This document shows, in pieces, positions 9,981-22,779 of a stretch of DNA of 64,000 nucleotides. The stretch is from NCBI GenBank assembly GCA_023525975.1, contig CM042042.1, positions 9,059,501-9,123,500 on the forward strand, written 5' to 3'. Below the pieces are notes generated by a model that was not told where the DNA came from, did not search any database, and saw only the letters and a list, made by a program, of their open reading frames with translations. The stretch comes from Smallanthus sonchifolius. Taxonomy: Eukaryota; Streptophyta; Magnoliopsida; Asterales; Asteraceae. Every line of letters starts with the position of its first letter. Within the stretch, counting starts at the first letter, position 1. The translations under genes were made by a program, and so were the position numbers.

Positions 9981-11172
9981 TCTATACTAATCTATATTAA
10001 TAAATAAAGGATTGAGATGACACATGTCACTTCCTGGTTCCTTTTCATTTTTATTTTTCCCGCATCTCTCTCCTATTAAATACTATTTTTTTCGTTTCTC
10101 TCTCCTATTAAATAATATATATTAAGAAACATAACAAATTTAATTATTGATAGTTATTATATATTAACTAAATAAGCTTAATATGAAATTAATCATGGAT
10201 AGTTATAGTTAATGATGTTATTTATCATTTTTGAAAAATAAATTTGTATTATGAAAAATTATTATATTATCAGACTGTTTTTACATTTTAATAAACTTCA
10301 TTATTTTAGACAACTAGATCAATTTTCGTTTGAATTTTTACCTACATATTTATGATTTCAAATTTTTTTTTATCATCAATTATATTTTTTTATAATTTTT
10401 ACAAACTGAAAACAATTTTATAGCCATTTAAGATCCAATTAAAAAAAACATCCAATCATATATTTACACATTTAAAGATCTAATATTTGTTATGATTTTT
10501 TAAATCTCACTGTGTTTTTTGTCATATTATTATAACTGAAAGTATTCAATTAATTATTTTCTTTTTTTTTCTATTTCGATTTACATCATTACTTATTTTA
10601 GTTATTTGTATATGTTTATATATGTTTTGTATATGTGGCAACTTCGACCTATTTTCTTATGAACGGGTCGATTTGAGTTATGTTTTTTCTTTAACGGGTC
10701 AAACGGTTAAAATAAAATAAAAGTAGTATAAAATGAGAAGACATATCAATTGAAAGTCTCACTAAGTTTAAATTTTATACAAATAAATATATTTAGATTG
10801 TTATATTATAATGAGAATAATATAAATTTTTAGTTATATTTGACAGTAAGCTATACCTAATAAATAAGTAATTAGTCACGTGTCACAATTCAGTGAGCTC
10901 AAGATTCTTGTAAGCATTTGAAAATTTTCCCGCTTATTTTCTTGTGAGACCAAGATATACCAAATAAATAAGTAATTGGTTGAAGTTTTTTTCACCTATT
11001 ATTTCCTGATTATTTATCATCTTATTTTTTTATTTATTAATATTTACTTTATAAATATTTCATTTTTTTAATATTTATTTTCTTAATTATTTCCTTTATT
11101 TTTTTCACTTATTAATAATTTTTTAATATTTCATTAATCAAACACTGTGTAATACACGGGTGTGTAACCTAG
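9981..11172 (+). mobile_element. non-autonomous Helitron, 1.2 kb
   Basis: It starts TCTATACTAATCTATATTAA after an A and ends with a short hairpin around gtgtaatacac, then gggtgtgtaacCTAG before a T. Terminal TC and CTAG plus A/T flanks fit Helitrons. The interior is AT-rich and has no open frame of note, so it depends on proteins made elsewhere. It ends 25 bp before the left end of MULE copy A. Confidence 0.8.
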
Positions 11173-11239
11173 TTTAGGTAATAAATGAAAAAAATAGGGT
11201 GATTCTAACCACATACGGAATATTGCTAATTGGACCCGC

Positions 11240-11465
11240 CGCCACACTATACGCCCTCGTATAGGGCAATACGAGGGCGTATAGAGTTCAGTCACTTACA
11301 ACAGAATGACACGTGTCATTCACTGTCTGGCGGCTGATCCAATACGTGGCGTATTGATCTATACGCAGCGTATGAGGCACGAGTTATATTTTTGTTTCAA
11401 AAGTTGAAAGATTCGGAGTTTATGAATCATATACGTGGCGTATTGACATATACGCCACGTATATG
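11240..11465. repeat. subterminal palindromes of MULE copy A
   Basis: Pairs such as ctatacgccctcgtatag and tatacgccacgtata repeat in both orientations, mixed with gtctggcggctg-type unique sequence that also occurs in copy B. They are candidate transposase-binding sites (inference). Confidence 0.8.
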
Positions 11466-11815
11466 TATTTTTTATTTAATTATATATATTTTTATTTTAT
11501 TTATATTTTGTTTATTTTTATTTTAATTTATATAATTTTGTTAATATAAGTTTGTTATCTACTTATAAAATTTATATATTTTATATTTTTTTTAAACATT
11601 TATTATATTTTTACAGTATAACCAAACAAAATATTAAACATTACAAACCAAACAAAATATTAAACATTACAATCAAACAAAATATTAAACATTACAAACA
11701 AACAAATAAACTAAACATTATATACATTATATCAAAAAATAAAATATATACATCAAAATGTTTTACATACATAACAACGAAAGAAACAAAATACAAATAA
11801 AAGAACTAAACCTAA

Positions 11816-13145
11816 CCGGCTCCGCCGTCACCCTGACCGGATCCGCCCTCATCCTGACCCGCCCCGCCCTCATCCTGAACGGGGTCGTCCGGATAATGAC
11901 GTGGCGGTGGTAGTGGGCGTGGCTCGATGCCGGCGGCTCATGTTAGATCCACGAGCTATCCAACCGCCCACATCATCAGGTCCTCCATGCGATCGAGTTG
12001 ACGACCCTGTCGTCGTGAGTCAGCAACAAGGCCATCAAGCAATGCCTGGGTAGCCCTCTCCAGCCTAACAGACCGACGTACGTGTCGGGGATGCTGTGGC
12101 GGATGGTCGTGGATATGATTGACGTGCGGCGGTCCGTCCTCCATCGCCACACCATGTAGCGGATGAGGCATAGGCGGGTCCCCCTGTCCAGGCATCTGCG
12201 GCAACGGCACCGGGACCCAAACCTGGTCCTGGACGGCCCCTACGAACCGAAGGCCCTACGGGAATCGGTGCGTGATGTGCATGCCGCTCGCCGTGCGACG
12301 GTCTAATCGGACAGGGGGAATGGCCGGTAACATCGCAGGCTCATGCACGTCAAATGGCGTAACCGACCGCATGATCTGTGTGATGAAAGCACCGCCATAC
12401 AAAAGCCCGCGCTTCTGTCGCATATAGGAAGATGCAAAATAATGCACTATGTATGTGGATAGGTCGCACCATCTCCCAGTAAGCAGGCAATAAAGAAAGA
12501 AAAGGTCTCTATCAGTGCACCACTCTCGGCTTTTCAGACGCGGTGCGATCGACGTCGAAATAAGCTGGTGCAGATATCTATACAAAGGGTCTCTAATACC
12601 CGAGACCCTCCCCTTGGTACCCAACCAAGGACTATCTGAAATCAAGCCCTAAAAAACAAGGAGTTCCTCCTTGTCCACCTCCGTCACCGCCTCGGTGAAA
12701 AGTGGTGTGACCGTCTCAGGCTCGTAGTACAAGCCCGTCGTGACGGCCCACTGACGGAGGGTCTGACGGTAAACGACCCCAAAAATAGAAAAGAAATATG
12801 ATCTGGATCCATATCTGGTGCCTCCCCCAGAAGAGGCTCCAACCCAGCCTCTGAGTAGATGAACGTCGAAAGAAACTCGACGACCACCTCTCGGTAGGTC
12901 TCCGCAAACGAAAGATCAAAAAGACGCGACCATGGCGTGTCCTGGCCGATGATGGCCCTAGCTCGCTCGGCTTCTTGTACCTCCTCGAGGAGCCCCCAAT
13001 AAACCGCCGTCCCTTGGCCCAACCGCACCTCCCGCAGCTTCTGGCACCGGCCATATGCCTCCGAATCGGCCGGAAAATCCAGAAAATGGTAGTGCGCAAG
13101 ATCGTCTAGTTGGTCCATCTGAATATCATCATCATGATCCGCCAT
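11816..13145 (-). pseudogene. broken copy of the MULE accessory ORF
   Basis: It matches the 443-residue ORF of copy B over most of its length. The start MADHDDDIQMDQL is at 13145 and the first about 125 codons follow in frame. The frame then shifts near 12780. A second stretch (12256-12645, SDSPWLGTKGRVSGIRDPLY onward) and a third (11956-12210) continue the same protein in other frames. It has at least two frameshifts, so it is not functional. Its GC content is well above the flanking AT-rich DNA, as in copy B. Confidence 0.85.
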
Positions 13146-13410
13146 ATCTGATAATAATTAATTGTTTTTAATTTTTTATTAATATATTGTTTTTATTTTA
13201 AATAATAAAAATAAATAATAATAATAATATATTGTTTTTATTTTAAATAATAAAAATAAATAATAATAATATATTGTTTTTATTTTAAATAATAATATAT
13301 TGTTTTTATTTTAAATAATAATAAATAATAATAATAATTAATTTTTTTTATTTTAAATAATAAATAATAATAATATATTTTATTTTAAATTATAAAATAA
13401 TGTTTTTTTT
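13146..13410. repeat. AT-rich tract of taataataa and tattttaaat repeats
   Basis: Low-complexity sequence with a repeated ttgtttttattttaaataa unit, upstream of the accessory ORF. Copy B has a shorter equivalent at 45852-46010. Confidence 0.85.
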
Positions 13411-13414
13411 TAAA

Positions 13415-14080
13415 ACCTATACGCCACGTATAGATTTATACGTGGCGTATAGGCTGTTACCGGGTAAACCAAGTCATACGCAGGGCCCCCAACCCATACG
13501 CATGCCAGTCACCGGGCAAACTAAGTCATACGCGGGCAACTAGGCCATACGCGGGCCAAGTTGCCGGGAACCTGAGCCATAAGCAACGTATAAATCTATA
13601 CGTGGCGTATGACTTCATCGTCTTCCTCAGACAAACTATACGCCACGTATGGCCCTATACGTGGCGTATAGTTCTTAAGTTTCAACCTAAAAATCGTTAA
13701 TCTACCCAATTTTACCCGCTAATATTCAATATAAACCTAACATTAATGATCGCGGGTTGAGACACGTAGCTTTACAAAGTTTTTTTGAGACGACAATCTA
13801 AATGAACGAGCGTTTTCTTGCCGGGTCGCGTATGGTTTTGTGTGTGGTTTTTGGTTCGTTTGGCACCGTACGATGTGTTTACTTGGTATATCAAATGGCT
13901 ATACGCCTCGTATAGATCAATACGTGGCGTATAGCCTCCAACCTTTGGTATTCTATACGCCACGTATTGACCTATACGATGCGTATAGCCTTTAAAATAT
14001 CTCAGATTTGAAAAGTTTGAATTCCCTCTTAATCAAGTCTATACGCCACATATAGATCTATACGTGGCGTATAGTTCTTT
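13415..14080. repeat. internal palindrome array of MULE copy A
   Basis: Several ctatacgccacgtatag / tatacgtggcgtatag pairs (13419-13450, 13590-13675, 13900-13990, 14038-14072), separated by gccatacgcgggcca-type repeats. It lies between the accessory ORF and the transposase-OTU gene, at the same place as in copy B. Confidence 0.85.
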
Positions 14081-14242
14081 TGTTTTTTATTAAAATTAAT
14101 TTTATTTAATTAATAATTAATTAAAACTAATAAAAAATTAATTATAATTACATAAAATTAATATAAAATAATTAAAATGACAAATAAAATTAATTATATT
14201 TAAATAATAATTAATTAAAACTAACAAACATCATCCGTAGTT

Positions 14243-17200
14243 CGTGAAGTATTGTGGAAATCTAGATTTATTAGTAGCAATTATTTTCTTAAATCGTTCA
14301 ATAAGATCACTGTATATATTTTCCCATTTTGCTGCATCATCATTTCGGTGCAAATTCCAAAGTGCATTCGGCGTGGGAATCGGAAAATCTCCGTCTAACT
14401 TGACGTGGATGAAATGAGCATCTTTTACGTGAACTAACGATACGATTTGATGTTAAGCGTGAACGTTAGGATCAAACCATAATGGAAAAAAATGTTTGAT
14501 TACCGCTGATGCTTAAAAGATAAACAATCACCCCAAATCTTTGAGCAATTAGGAGTCCTGTGTATGGCATCGACATCCAACGACTAACTGGTGCGACTTT
14601 CACATCCTGCCAATCTATCGTTTGACGTAGCCTATCATACTCTTGAAAGGCGACTCTGTCAAAAACAGTTCTCCACCATTCCTCTTTATTGTCCATCTCA
14701 TGTAGAAGTTGTTGTCGGATAAAAAGCCACCGGTTTTCATTTAACCCTAAGCCGAAAGCTACCGATCGAAAACCACAGTTACCGTCGGGATTTACCTCCT
14801 GTATATGTGAAATGTACGGATAAAATAAAGACGGTATCGAATCCTTAAAACAATTTATATTGTTAACCGCATCTTTCCCCATAATCAATGGAAACCCAAG
14901 ATGGGCGTTATCATCTTGTGGTTGCTTTCCTTTACCTTTCGTTGAACGACGGTGTTGAATGACCGAACTCGCTTGTATAGACTCTTGTGACACAATATAC
15001 GAGCTGTGTCTTGCAGGGTCACATTTTCTTTGTTGACATCCTGTGAATGAGCTGTTTCTCGTGACATCCTGTTTCCTTTGTTGTTGCTTTTTCAAAGTTG
15101 GACGACCGAGAGTATCTTCTTGTATCACAGACGCTTTCTTGTTACTTTTGCTCAGAAAGACCACCCCTGCGATTCGATTTGAAGTTGAGCGATTCAATTT
15201 GCTCGGAAAGACCACCCCTACGTGAATTAATGATACGATTTGATGTTGAGCGTGAACGCTAGGACCAAACCACAATGGAAAAAAATGTTTGATTATCGCT
15301 GATGCTTAAAAGATAAACAATCACCCCAAATCTTTGAGCAATTAGGAGTCCTGTGTATGGTATCGACATCCAACGACTAACTGGTGCGACTTTCACATCC
15401 TGTCAATCTATCGTTTGACGTAGCCTATCATACTCTTGAAAGGCGACTCTGTCAAAAACAGTTCTCCACCATTCCTCTTTATTGTCCATCTCATGTAGAA
15501 GTTGTTGTCGGATAAAAAGCCACCGGTTTTCATTTAACCCTAAGCCGAAAGCTACCGATCGAAAACCACAGTTACCGTCGGGATTTACCTCCTGTATATG
15601 TGAAATGTACGGATAAAATAAAGACGGTATCGAATCCTTAAAACAATTTATATTGTTAACCGCATCTTTCCCCATAATCAATGGAAACCCAAGATGGGCG
15701 TTATCATCTTGTGGTTGCTTTCCTTTACCTTTCGTTGAACGACGGTGTTGAATGACCGAACTCGCTTGTATAGACTCTTGTGACACAATATACGAGCTGT
15801 GTCTTGCAGGGTCACATTTTCTTTGTTGACATCCTGTGAATGAGCTGTTTCTCGTGACATCCTGTTTCCTTTGTTGTTGCTTTTTCAAAGTTGGACGACC
15901 GAGAGTATCTTCTTGTATCACAGACGCTTTCTTGTTACTTTTGCTCAGAAAGACCACCCCTGCGATTCGATTTGAAGTTGAGCGATTCAATTTGCTCGGA
16001 AAGACCACCCCTACGTGAACTAACGATACGATTTGATGTTGAGCGTGAACGCTAGGACCAAACCACAATGGAAAAAAATGTTTGATTATCGCTGATGCTT
16101 AAAAGATAAATAATCACCCCAAATCTTTGAGCAATTAGGAGTCCTGTGTATGGTATCGACATCCAACGACTAACTGGTGCGACTTTCACATCCTGTCAAT
16201 CTATCGTTTGACGTAGCCTATCATACTCTTGAAAGGCGACTCTGTCAAAAACAGTTCTCCACCATTCCTCTTTATTGTCCATCTCATGTAGAAGTTGTTG
16301 TCGGATAAAAAGCCACCGGTTTTCATTTAACCCTAAGCCGAAAGCTACCGATCGAAAACCACAGTTACCGTCGGGATTTACATCCTGTATATGTGAAATG
16401 TACGGATAAAATAAAGACGGTATCGAACCCTTAAAACAATTTATATTGTTAACCGCATCTTTCCCCATAATCAATGGAAACCCAAGATGTGCGTTATCAT
16501 CTTGTGGTTGCTTTCCTTTACCTTTCGTTGAACGACGGTGTTGAATGACCGAACTCGCTTGTATAGACTCTTGTGACGCAATATACGAGCTGTGTCTTGC
16601 AGGGTCACATTTGCTTTGTTGGCATCCTGTGAATGAGCTGTTTCTCGCAACATCCTGTTTCCTTTGTTGTTGCTTTTTCAAAGTTGGACGACCGAGAGTA
16701 TCTTCTTGTATCACAGACGCTTTCTTGTTACTTTTGCTCAGAAAGACCACCCCTGCGATTCGATTTGAAGTTGAGCGATTCAATTTGCTCGGAAAGACCA
16801 CCCCTACGTGAATTAACGATACGATTTGATGTTGAGCGTGAACGCTAGGACCAAACCACAATGGAAAAAAATGTTTGATTATCGCTGATGCTTAAAAGAT
16901 AAACAATCACCCCAAATCTTTGAGCAATTAGGAGTCCTGTGTATGGTATCGACATCCAACGACTAACTGGTGCGACTTTCACATCCTGTCAATCTATCGT
17001 TTGACGTAGCCTATCATACTCTTGAAAGGCGACTCTGTCAAAAACAGTTCTCCACCATTCCTCTTTATTGTCCATCTCATGTAGAAGTTGTTGTCGGATA
17101 AAAAGCCACCGGTTTTCATTTAACCCTAAGCCGAAAGCTACCGATCGAAAACCACAGTTACCGTCGGGATTTACATCCTGTATATGTGAAATGTACGGAT

Positions 17201-20200
17201 AAAATAAAGACGGTATCGAACCCTTAAAACAATTTATATTGTTAACCGCATCTTTCCCCATAATCAATGGAAACCCAAGATGTGCGTTATCATCTTGTGG
17301 TTGCTTTCCTTTACCTTTCGTTGAACGACGGTGTTGAATGACCGAACTCGCTTGTATAGACTCTTGTGACGCAATATACGAGCTGTGTCTTGCAGGGTCA
17401 CATTTGCTTTGTTGGCATCCTGTGAATGAGCTGTTTCTCGCAACATCCTGTTTCCTTTGTTGTTGCTTTTTCAAAGTTGGACGACCGAGAGTATCTTCTT
17501 GTATCACAGACGCTTTCTTGTTACTTTTGCTCAGAAAGACCACCCCTGCGATTCGATTTGAAGTTGAGCGATTCAATTTGCTCGGAAAGACCACCCCTAC
17601 GTGAATTAACGATACGATTTGATGTTGAGCGTGAACGCTAGGACCAAACCACAATGGAAAAAAATGTTTGATTATCGCTGATGCTTAAAAGATAAACAAT
17701 CACCCCAAATCTTTGAGCAATTAGGAGTCCTGTGTATGGTATCGACATCCAACGACTAACTGGTGCGACTTTCACATCCTGTCAATCTATCGTTTGACGT
17801 AGCCTATCATACTCTTGAAAGGCGACTCTGTCAAAAACAGTTCTCCACCATTCCTCTTTATTGTCCATCTCATGTAGAAGTTGTTGTCGGATAAAAAGCC
17901 ACCGGTTTTCATTTAACCCTAAGCCGAAAGCTACCGATCGAAAACCACAGTTACCGTCGGGATTTACATCCTGTATATGTGAAATGTACGGATAAAATAA
18001 AGACGGTATCGAATCCTTAAAACAATTTATATTGTTAACCGCATCTTTCCCCATAATCAATGGAAACCCAAGATGTGCGTTATCATCTTGTGGTTGCTTT
18101 CCTTTACCTTTCGTTGAACGACGGTGTTGAATGACTGAACTCGCTTGTATAGACTCTTGTGACGCAATATACGAGCTGTGTCTTGCAGGGTCACATTTGC
18201 TTTGTTGGCATCCTGTGAATGAGCTGTTTCTCGCAACATCCTGTTTCCTTTGTTGTTGATTTTTCAAAGTTGGACGACCGCGAGTATCTTCTTGTATCAC
18301 AGACGCTTTCTTGTTACTTTTTCTCGGAAAGACCACCCCTGCGATTCTCGACAGCATACTTCTTTTGACCTGATCGGGTTGTGACATAATTTTGTTTCTC
18401 ACTTGACCAAGTACTTTATCCACGTCTACAGTTTCATCATCGACAAACGACGGTTTTTAATCAAGTTTCGTCCGGAAGACGTCCACCGCATCTAGAGGGA
18501 TTATGCCACCTGTATTTTAAACGAAATAGTTAGAACATTTTGAAAAGCACACGTCAACCCACAACTACTGAATAGTCAGAACAGTTTACCTGTAGCTTCG
18601 ATATTTGCCAGACGACATGCACACGGTAACCCACAACTACTGAAAAGTTGGCAACCACACGTTGCATTTTGTTTCCGTATATGTGATAACTTGTACCACT
18701 CGTTTTCTAATAAATCTAGAGCTTTATGTGAAACTTTACCGTGCAGGTTATCAAACAATTCAATAGCTATGTGGCTGTCCATTTTCCTTACGAAGCTTGT
18801 TGCAAACCCAAACTGTAACTGATAATACTGATCTGATACAATTTCATCAACAAACCCAACAAGTCTATCTAGCGAGTTGTTAGCATTTCTAAGATAGCTC
18901 TTTAAGAGCGAATGCTGGCTCTCGACTCGGTTCGTTGTATGTTGACCAAAATTGAGGTTTCTGTTGGACCACGCGGATACAAACTTTTCTTTATACGGGT
19001 CCAACCAATTTTTAGTCACATAATCTATAACTCCTGGAAAAATATTAAATATTGAATAAATATTTAAATATATAATAAATATTCAATACTGAAAATATTA
19101 AATATTCAAAACTTACTTCCTCGTTTGGCTGCATACAGTCGTTCGTAAAGCCGGTTGAAGTTGTACTAGTATATATCTGGCGTGGGAGACTCACATAATA
19201 CCGACCATGAATACTTGAAATTTGTCCAGTCTTCGTCTGTAAATGATGCCCTGCAATGTTTTGCAATATTCTCGTGTATGTGCCACCGACATATGTTCTT
19301 GGAACAGACCGGAAATATTTTATCACACGCGTTCATAAGAGCTTTGTCCCTATCTGTTACTATCACACGCGGTTCCATACACTTTTGCAACATTGCTTTT
19401 ATTTGCAGTAGCACTCAGACGAAGTTTTCCTCTCGTTCTTTTGATATAAATGCATGAGCGACGCAAAACGACTGGTGTGTGGAGGTCACACCGACCACTT
19501 GGACAAATGGAAGTTTATACATGTTTGTTTTGTACGTCGCGTCCTTCATCAACACGTGCGGGAATGCACGCCATATCTCGTACGATTTCGGATGAACAAA
19601 GAATATCTCCTCCACAATATTTGTGGTAGGATCTTCCCGAGTATAGTAGACGTATTTTTTAGAAGAAAGCAGGTTTTCCAGAATCTGCATTGGAGTTTCA
19701 CCGACTCTGGTTTTGTATTTTATCATTTGTATCGCATTATAAATGTCCTTTTTAATGCAACTACTTTCTGGGTTTTGTTCCCTTATAGTTACCAGAATGT
19801 TTCGTGGCAACATGTTTTGCGAATACAACTTCCCCACCAAAAGTTGTTCCGACTGAGACAGTCTCCTCGCAAACGAGTGCGCCTCAAGATGTTGACTAGG
19901 ATCGTGGTTATGACTGTCATCCTTCACCGTTAATTTCCAATCACCAGTATTTTCTTGGTACTCTCCTTCCAATTTAAAGGGACAACCTATTTTCTTGCTA
20001 CCGGCACATCTAACCGTGGCAATAGATGCACGTTCGCCGTGACGGTTACACACAAGCCACACCTTGATAAACGGTTCCGTCGGATCGTAGCCTTTTCTCC
20101 TCGATCGTCGGGTGACAAGGACGTAACCATTCTCACGTCCTCTCCGGATAGCCAATCCACCAACTGTTCACGAGACTGAAAATTCTGGTCAGTTTTATAC

Positions 20201-20549
20201 GACATATTTTGATGGTTTTGTTCTTCGTCTTTGGAGTCGTCAGTTTGTTGTGTCGTGTAAGAGACTTCACCGCACACGAAGTTGTTAGTTTGTTGTGTCG
20301 TGTAAGAGACTTCACCGTATACGTAGTCGTTCGTGGTTTGTGTAAGGTAAGACAGTTCATTGTATACGAACTCGGGATTGCTCAGTGGCTCGTTCAAATC
20401 TGGAAGCCTTACCCGTTGATTAGAATAAACGTCGGACGAGACCTCCTCCCAGTTCACCTCTTGAACGCCAGAACTTTGAGGGTTGTTTTCCAGCGACTCG
20501 TTAGAATATACCTGAAAACCGTAGTTACCATCCCACCACCAAGACATGT
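14243..20549 (-). pseudogene. transposase-OTU gene of MULE copy A, broken
   Basis: It is homologous throughout to the intact gene of copy B: N-terminal MSWWWDGNYGF exon, FAR1-type zinc region, MULE transposase, SWIM finger, OTU. Lesions relative to B: a one-base deletion near 20148 (TGGGCT to TGGCT); Trp to TGA at 19415-19417; Gln to TAG at 19166-19168; Leu to TAA at 18457-18459; then the five-fold OTU amplification with stops. Splice sites of the second and third B introns are retained (for example gtaagttttg after the AAACGAGGAA stretch). The first B intron (71 bp) is absent, with the exons joined exactly. Not functional. Confidence 0.88.
14427..18350 (-). repeat. five tandem copies of a 793-bp OTU-exon segment
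   Basis: Unit starts (marked by tacgtgaa-taa-gatacgatttg) fall at about 14427, 15220, 16013, 16806 and 17599, exactly 793 bp apart. Each unit encodes most of the OTU protease domain with the PDGNCGFRSVA catalytic motif, and begins by joining the later WFGPSVHAQHQIVS stretch back to the GVVFPSK stretch. Units 1 and 2, and units 3 and 4, are almost identical pairs. Units 2-5 share a TGG to TGA stop (plus positions 15403, 16196, 16989, 17782) just after RQTID; unit 1 keeps the Trp. The stop therefore predates the last rounds of duplication. Only unit 1 runs into the original 3' end. Confidence 0.95.
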
Positions 20550-21239
20550 TTATAATTTTTGAGAGATTGTAAGTTGAAAAGTCTTTTCAACACTCTGCAG
20601 TGAACTTGTACTCAACAGTAAGAGCATGCTCTTGTTGTGCATTAGACAACTCAAAATCTGGAATATGAAAAAAAAACAACTCAAGTACCAGATCATTAAT
20701 ATGAAAATATTCTATCTTATAAAGGGGACTACTAATGGCACACGGGAATTTCTAAATGGACCGGACTTATACGCCTCGTATAGGCCAATACGGGGCGTAT
20801 AGCCCATAACCTTAAAAATCAGACTTGCTGGTGTCAGTTCTGGTTTGGCGGCTGACCCTATACGACCCATATAGGCCTATACGCCGCGTATAGACCTATA
20901 CGACCCATATAGGTCTATACGCCACCTCTTTTTTCAAATTTGAACAAATTTTGATTTGTATATGGTGAGTATAGCCCTATACGCACCATATAGGCCTATA
21001 TAACCCCTATACGACCCATATAGGTCCATACGCCACCTATTTTTTTCAAACTTGAGCAAACTTTGATTTGTATATGGTGAGTATAGCCCTATACGCATAA
21101 GTCTATACGCCCCATATAGGCCTATACGACCCTTATACGTCACCTATGAGATTTTGATGCATGTTAATGTTTGATGTATTAATGTAGTGGTATGGTTATT
21201 TCTTTAATTATTCGCTCCTAAAACCACCTCTTGATGGGC

Positions 21240-21690
21240 TTTACTATACGAGACTGTACGATATTATACTATACTTAGCTATACTATCCTATACTAAGCT
21301 ATACTATACTATATTTTATACTAAGCTATACTATACTATACTATCCTATACTAAGGTATACTATACTATCCTATACTTAGTATAGCTTAGTACAGCATAG
21401 TATATTATATTATAGCTTAGTATAGGATAATATAGCTTAGTGTAGCTGAGTAAAGGATAGTATAGTTTAGTACAGTATAGTATAGTATACTATAGTATAT
21501 GATTGTATAGTATAGTATAATATAGTTTAGTATAGCTTAGTAATAACTTAGTATAGTACAATATAGTATAGTATAGTTTAGCTTAGTATAGTATAGCTTA
21601 GTGTAGTATAACTTAGTGTAGTATAGTATAGTATAGTATACCTTAGTATAACTTAGTATCGTATCGTATAGTAAAGCCCACCAAGAGGTG
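21240..21690. repeat. TATAG / CTATA pentanucleotide array
   Basis: Degenerate repeats of ctata, tatag and tatagcttag; the left half reads ctatac and the right half gtatag, so the tract is itself a large inverted repeat between two opposed arms (21150-21245 and 21665-21775). Similar tracts lie at 21900-22060. Confidence 0.9.
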
Positions 21691-22779
21691 GTTTTAGGAG
21701 CGAATAATTAAAAAAATAAACATACCACTAGATTAATACGTCAAACATTAACATGCATCAAAATCTCATAGGTGGCGTATAGGGGTCGTATAGGCCTATA
21801 TGATGCGTATAGGCTTCTGCGTATAGGGCTATACTCTCCATATACAAATCAAAATTTGCTTAACTTTCAAAAAAAGAGGTGGCATATAGACCTATATGGG
21901 TCGTATAGCTTAGTATAGTATAGGATAGTATAGCTTAGTATAGGATAGTATAGCTTAGTATAGGATAATATAGGTTAGTATAACTTAGTATAGTATAGCT
22001 TAGTGTAGTATAGCTTAGTGTAAGATAGTATAATATACCTTAGTATCGTATCGTATAGTAAAGCCCACCAAGAGGTGGTTTTAAAAGCGAAATAATTAAA
22101 AAAATAAACATACCACTAGATTAATACGTCAAACATTAACATGTATCAAAATCTCATAGGTGGCATATAGGGGTCATATAGGCCTATACGACCCATATAG
22201 GTCCATACGCCACCTATTTTTTCAAACTTGAGCAAATTTTGATTTATGTATGGTGAGTATAGCCCTATACGCATAAGTTTATACGCTACATATAGGCCTA
22301 TACGACCCCTATACGTCACCCATGAGATTTTGATGCATGTTAATTTTTGACGTATTAATCTAGTGGTATGGTTATTTCTTTAATTATTCGCTCCAAAAAC
22401 CACCTCTTTGTGGGCTTTACTATACGAGACAGTACGATACTATACTATACTAAGCTATACTAAACTATACTATACTATACTATACTATACTATACTATAC
22501 TATACTATACTATACTACACTAAGCTATACTATACTAAGCTATACTACACTAAGCTATACTATACTATACTAAAGCTATAATATACTATACTACACTAAG
22601 CTTAGTATAGTATAGTATAGCATAGTATAGGACAATATAGCTTAGTATAGTATAGTATAGTATAGTATAGTATAGTATAGTATAGTATAGTATAGTATAG
22701 TATAGTATAGTATAGTATAGTATAGTATAGTATAGTATAGTATAGTATAGTATAGTATAGTGTAGTATAGTATAGTATA

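Larger units (their letters stand above)
11197..20723 (-). mobile_element. MULE copy A: large decayed Mutator-like element
   Basis: The left end (gggtgattctaaccacatac, then ggaatattgctaattgga) matches the left end of copy B. It is followed by the same subterminal tatacg...cgtata palindromes. Gene order is the same as in copy B, all on the minus strand: accessory ORF, internal palindromes, OTU region, SWIM, transposase, N-terminal exon. Every gene is broken. The right terminus that B carries beyond the transposase start is absent; instead the left end of copy C begins at 20724. No target duplication could be found. Confidence 0.8.

Noticed and set aside
19454..19933. 159-codon plus-strand frame, repeated at 48778-49257
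   Set aside because: It is antisense to the transposase exon in both MULE copies and conserved only because the coding strand is.
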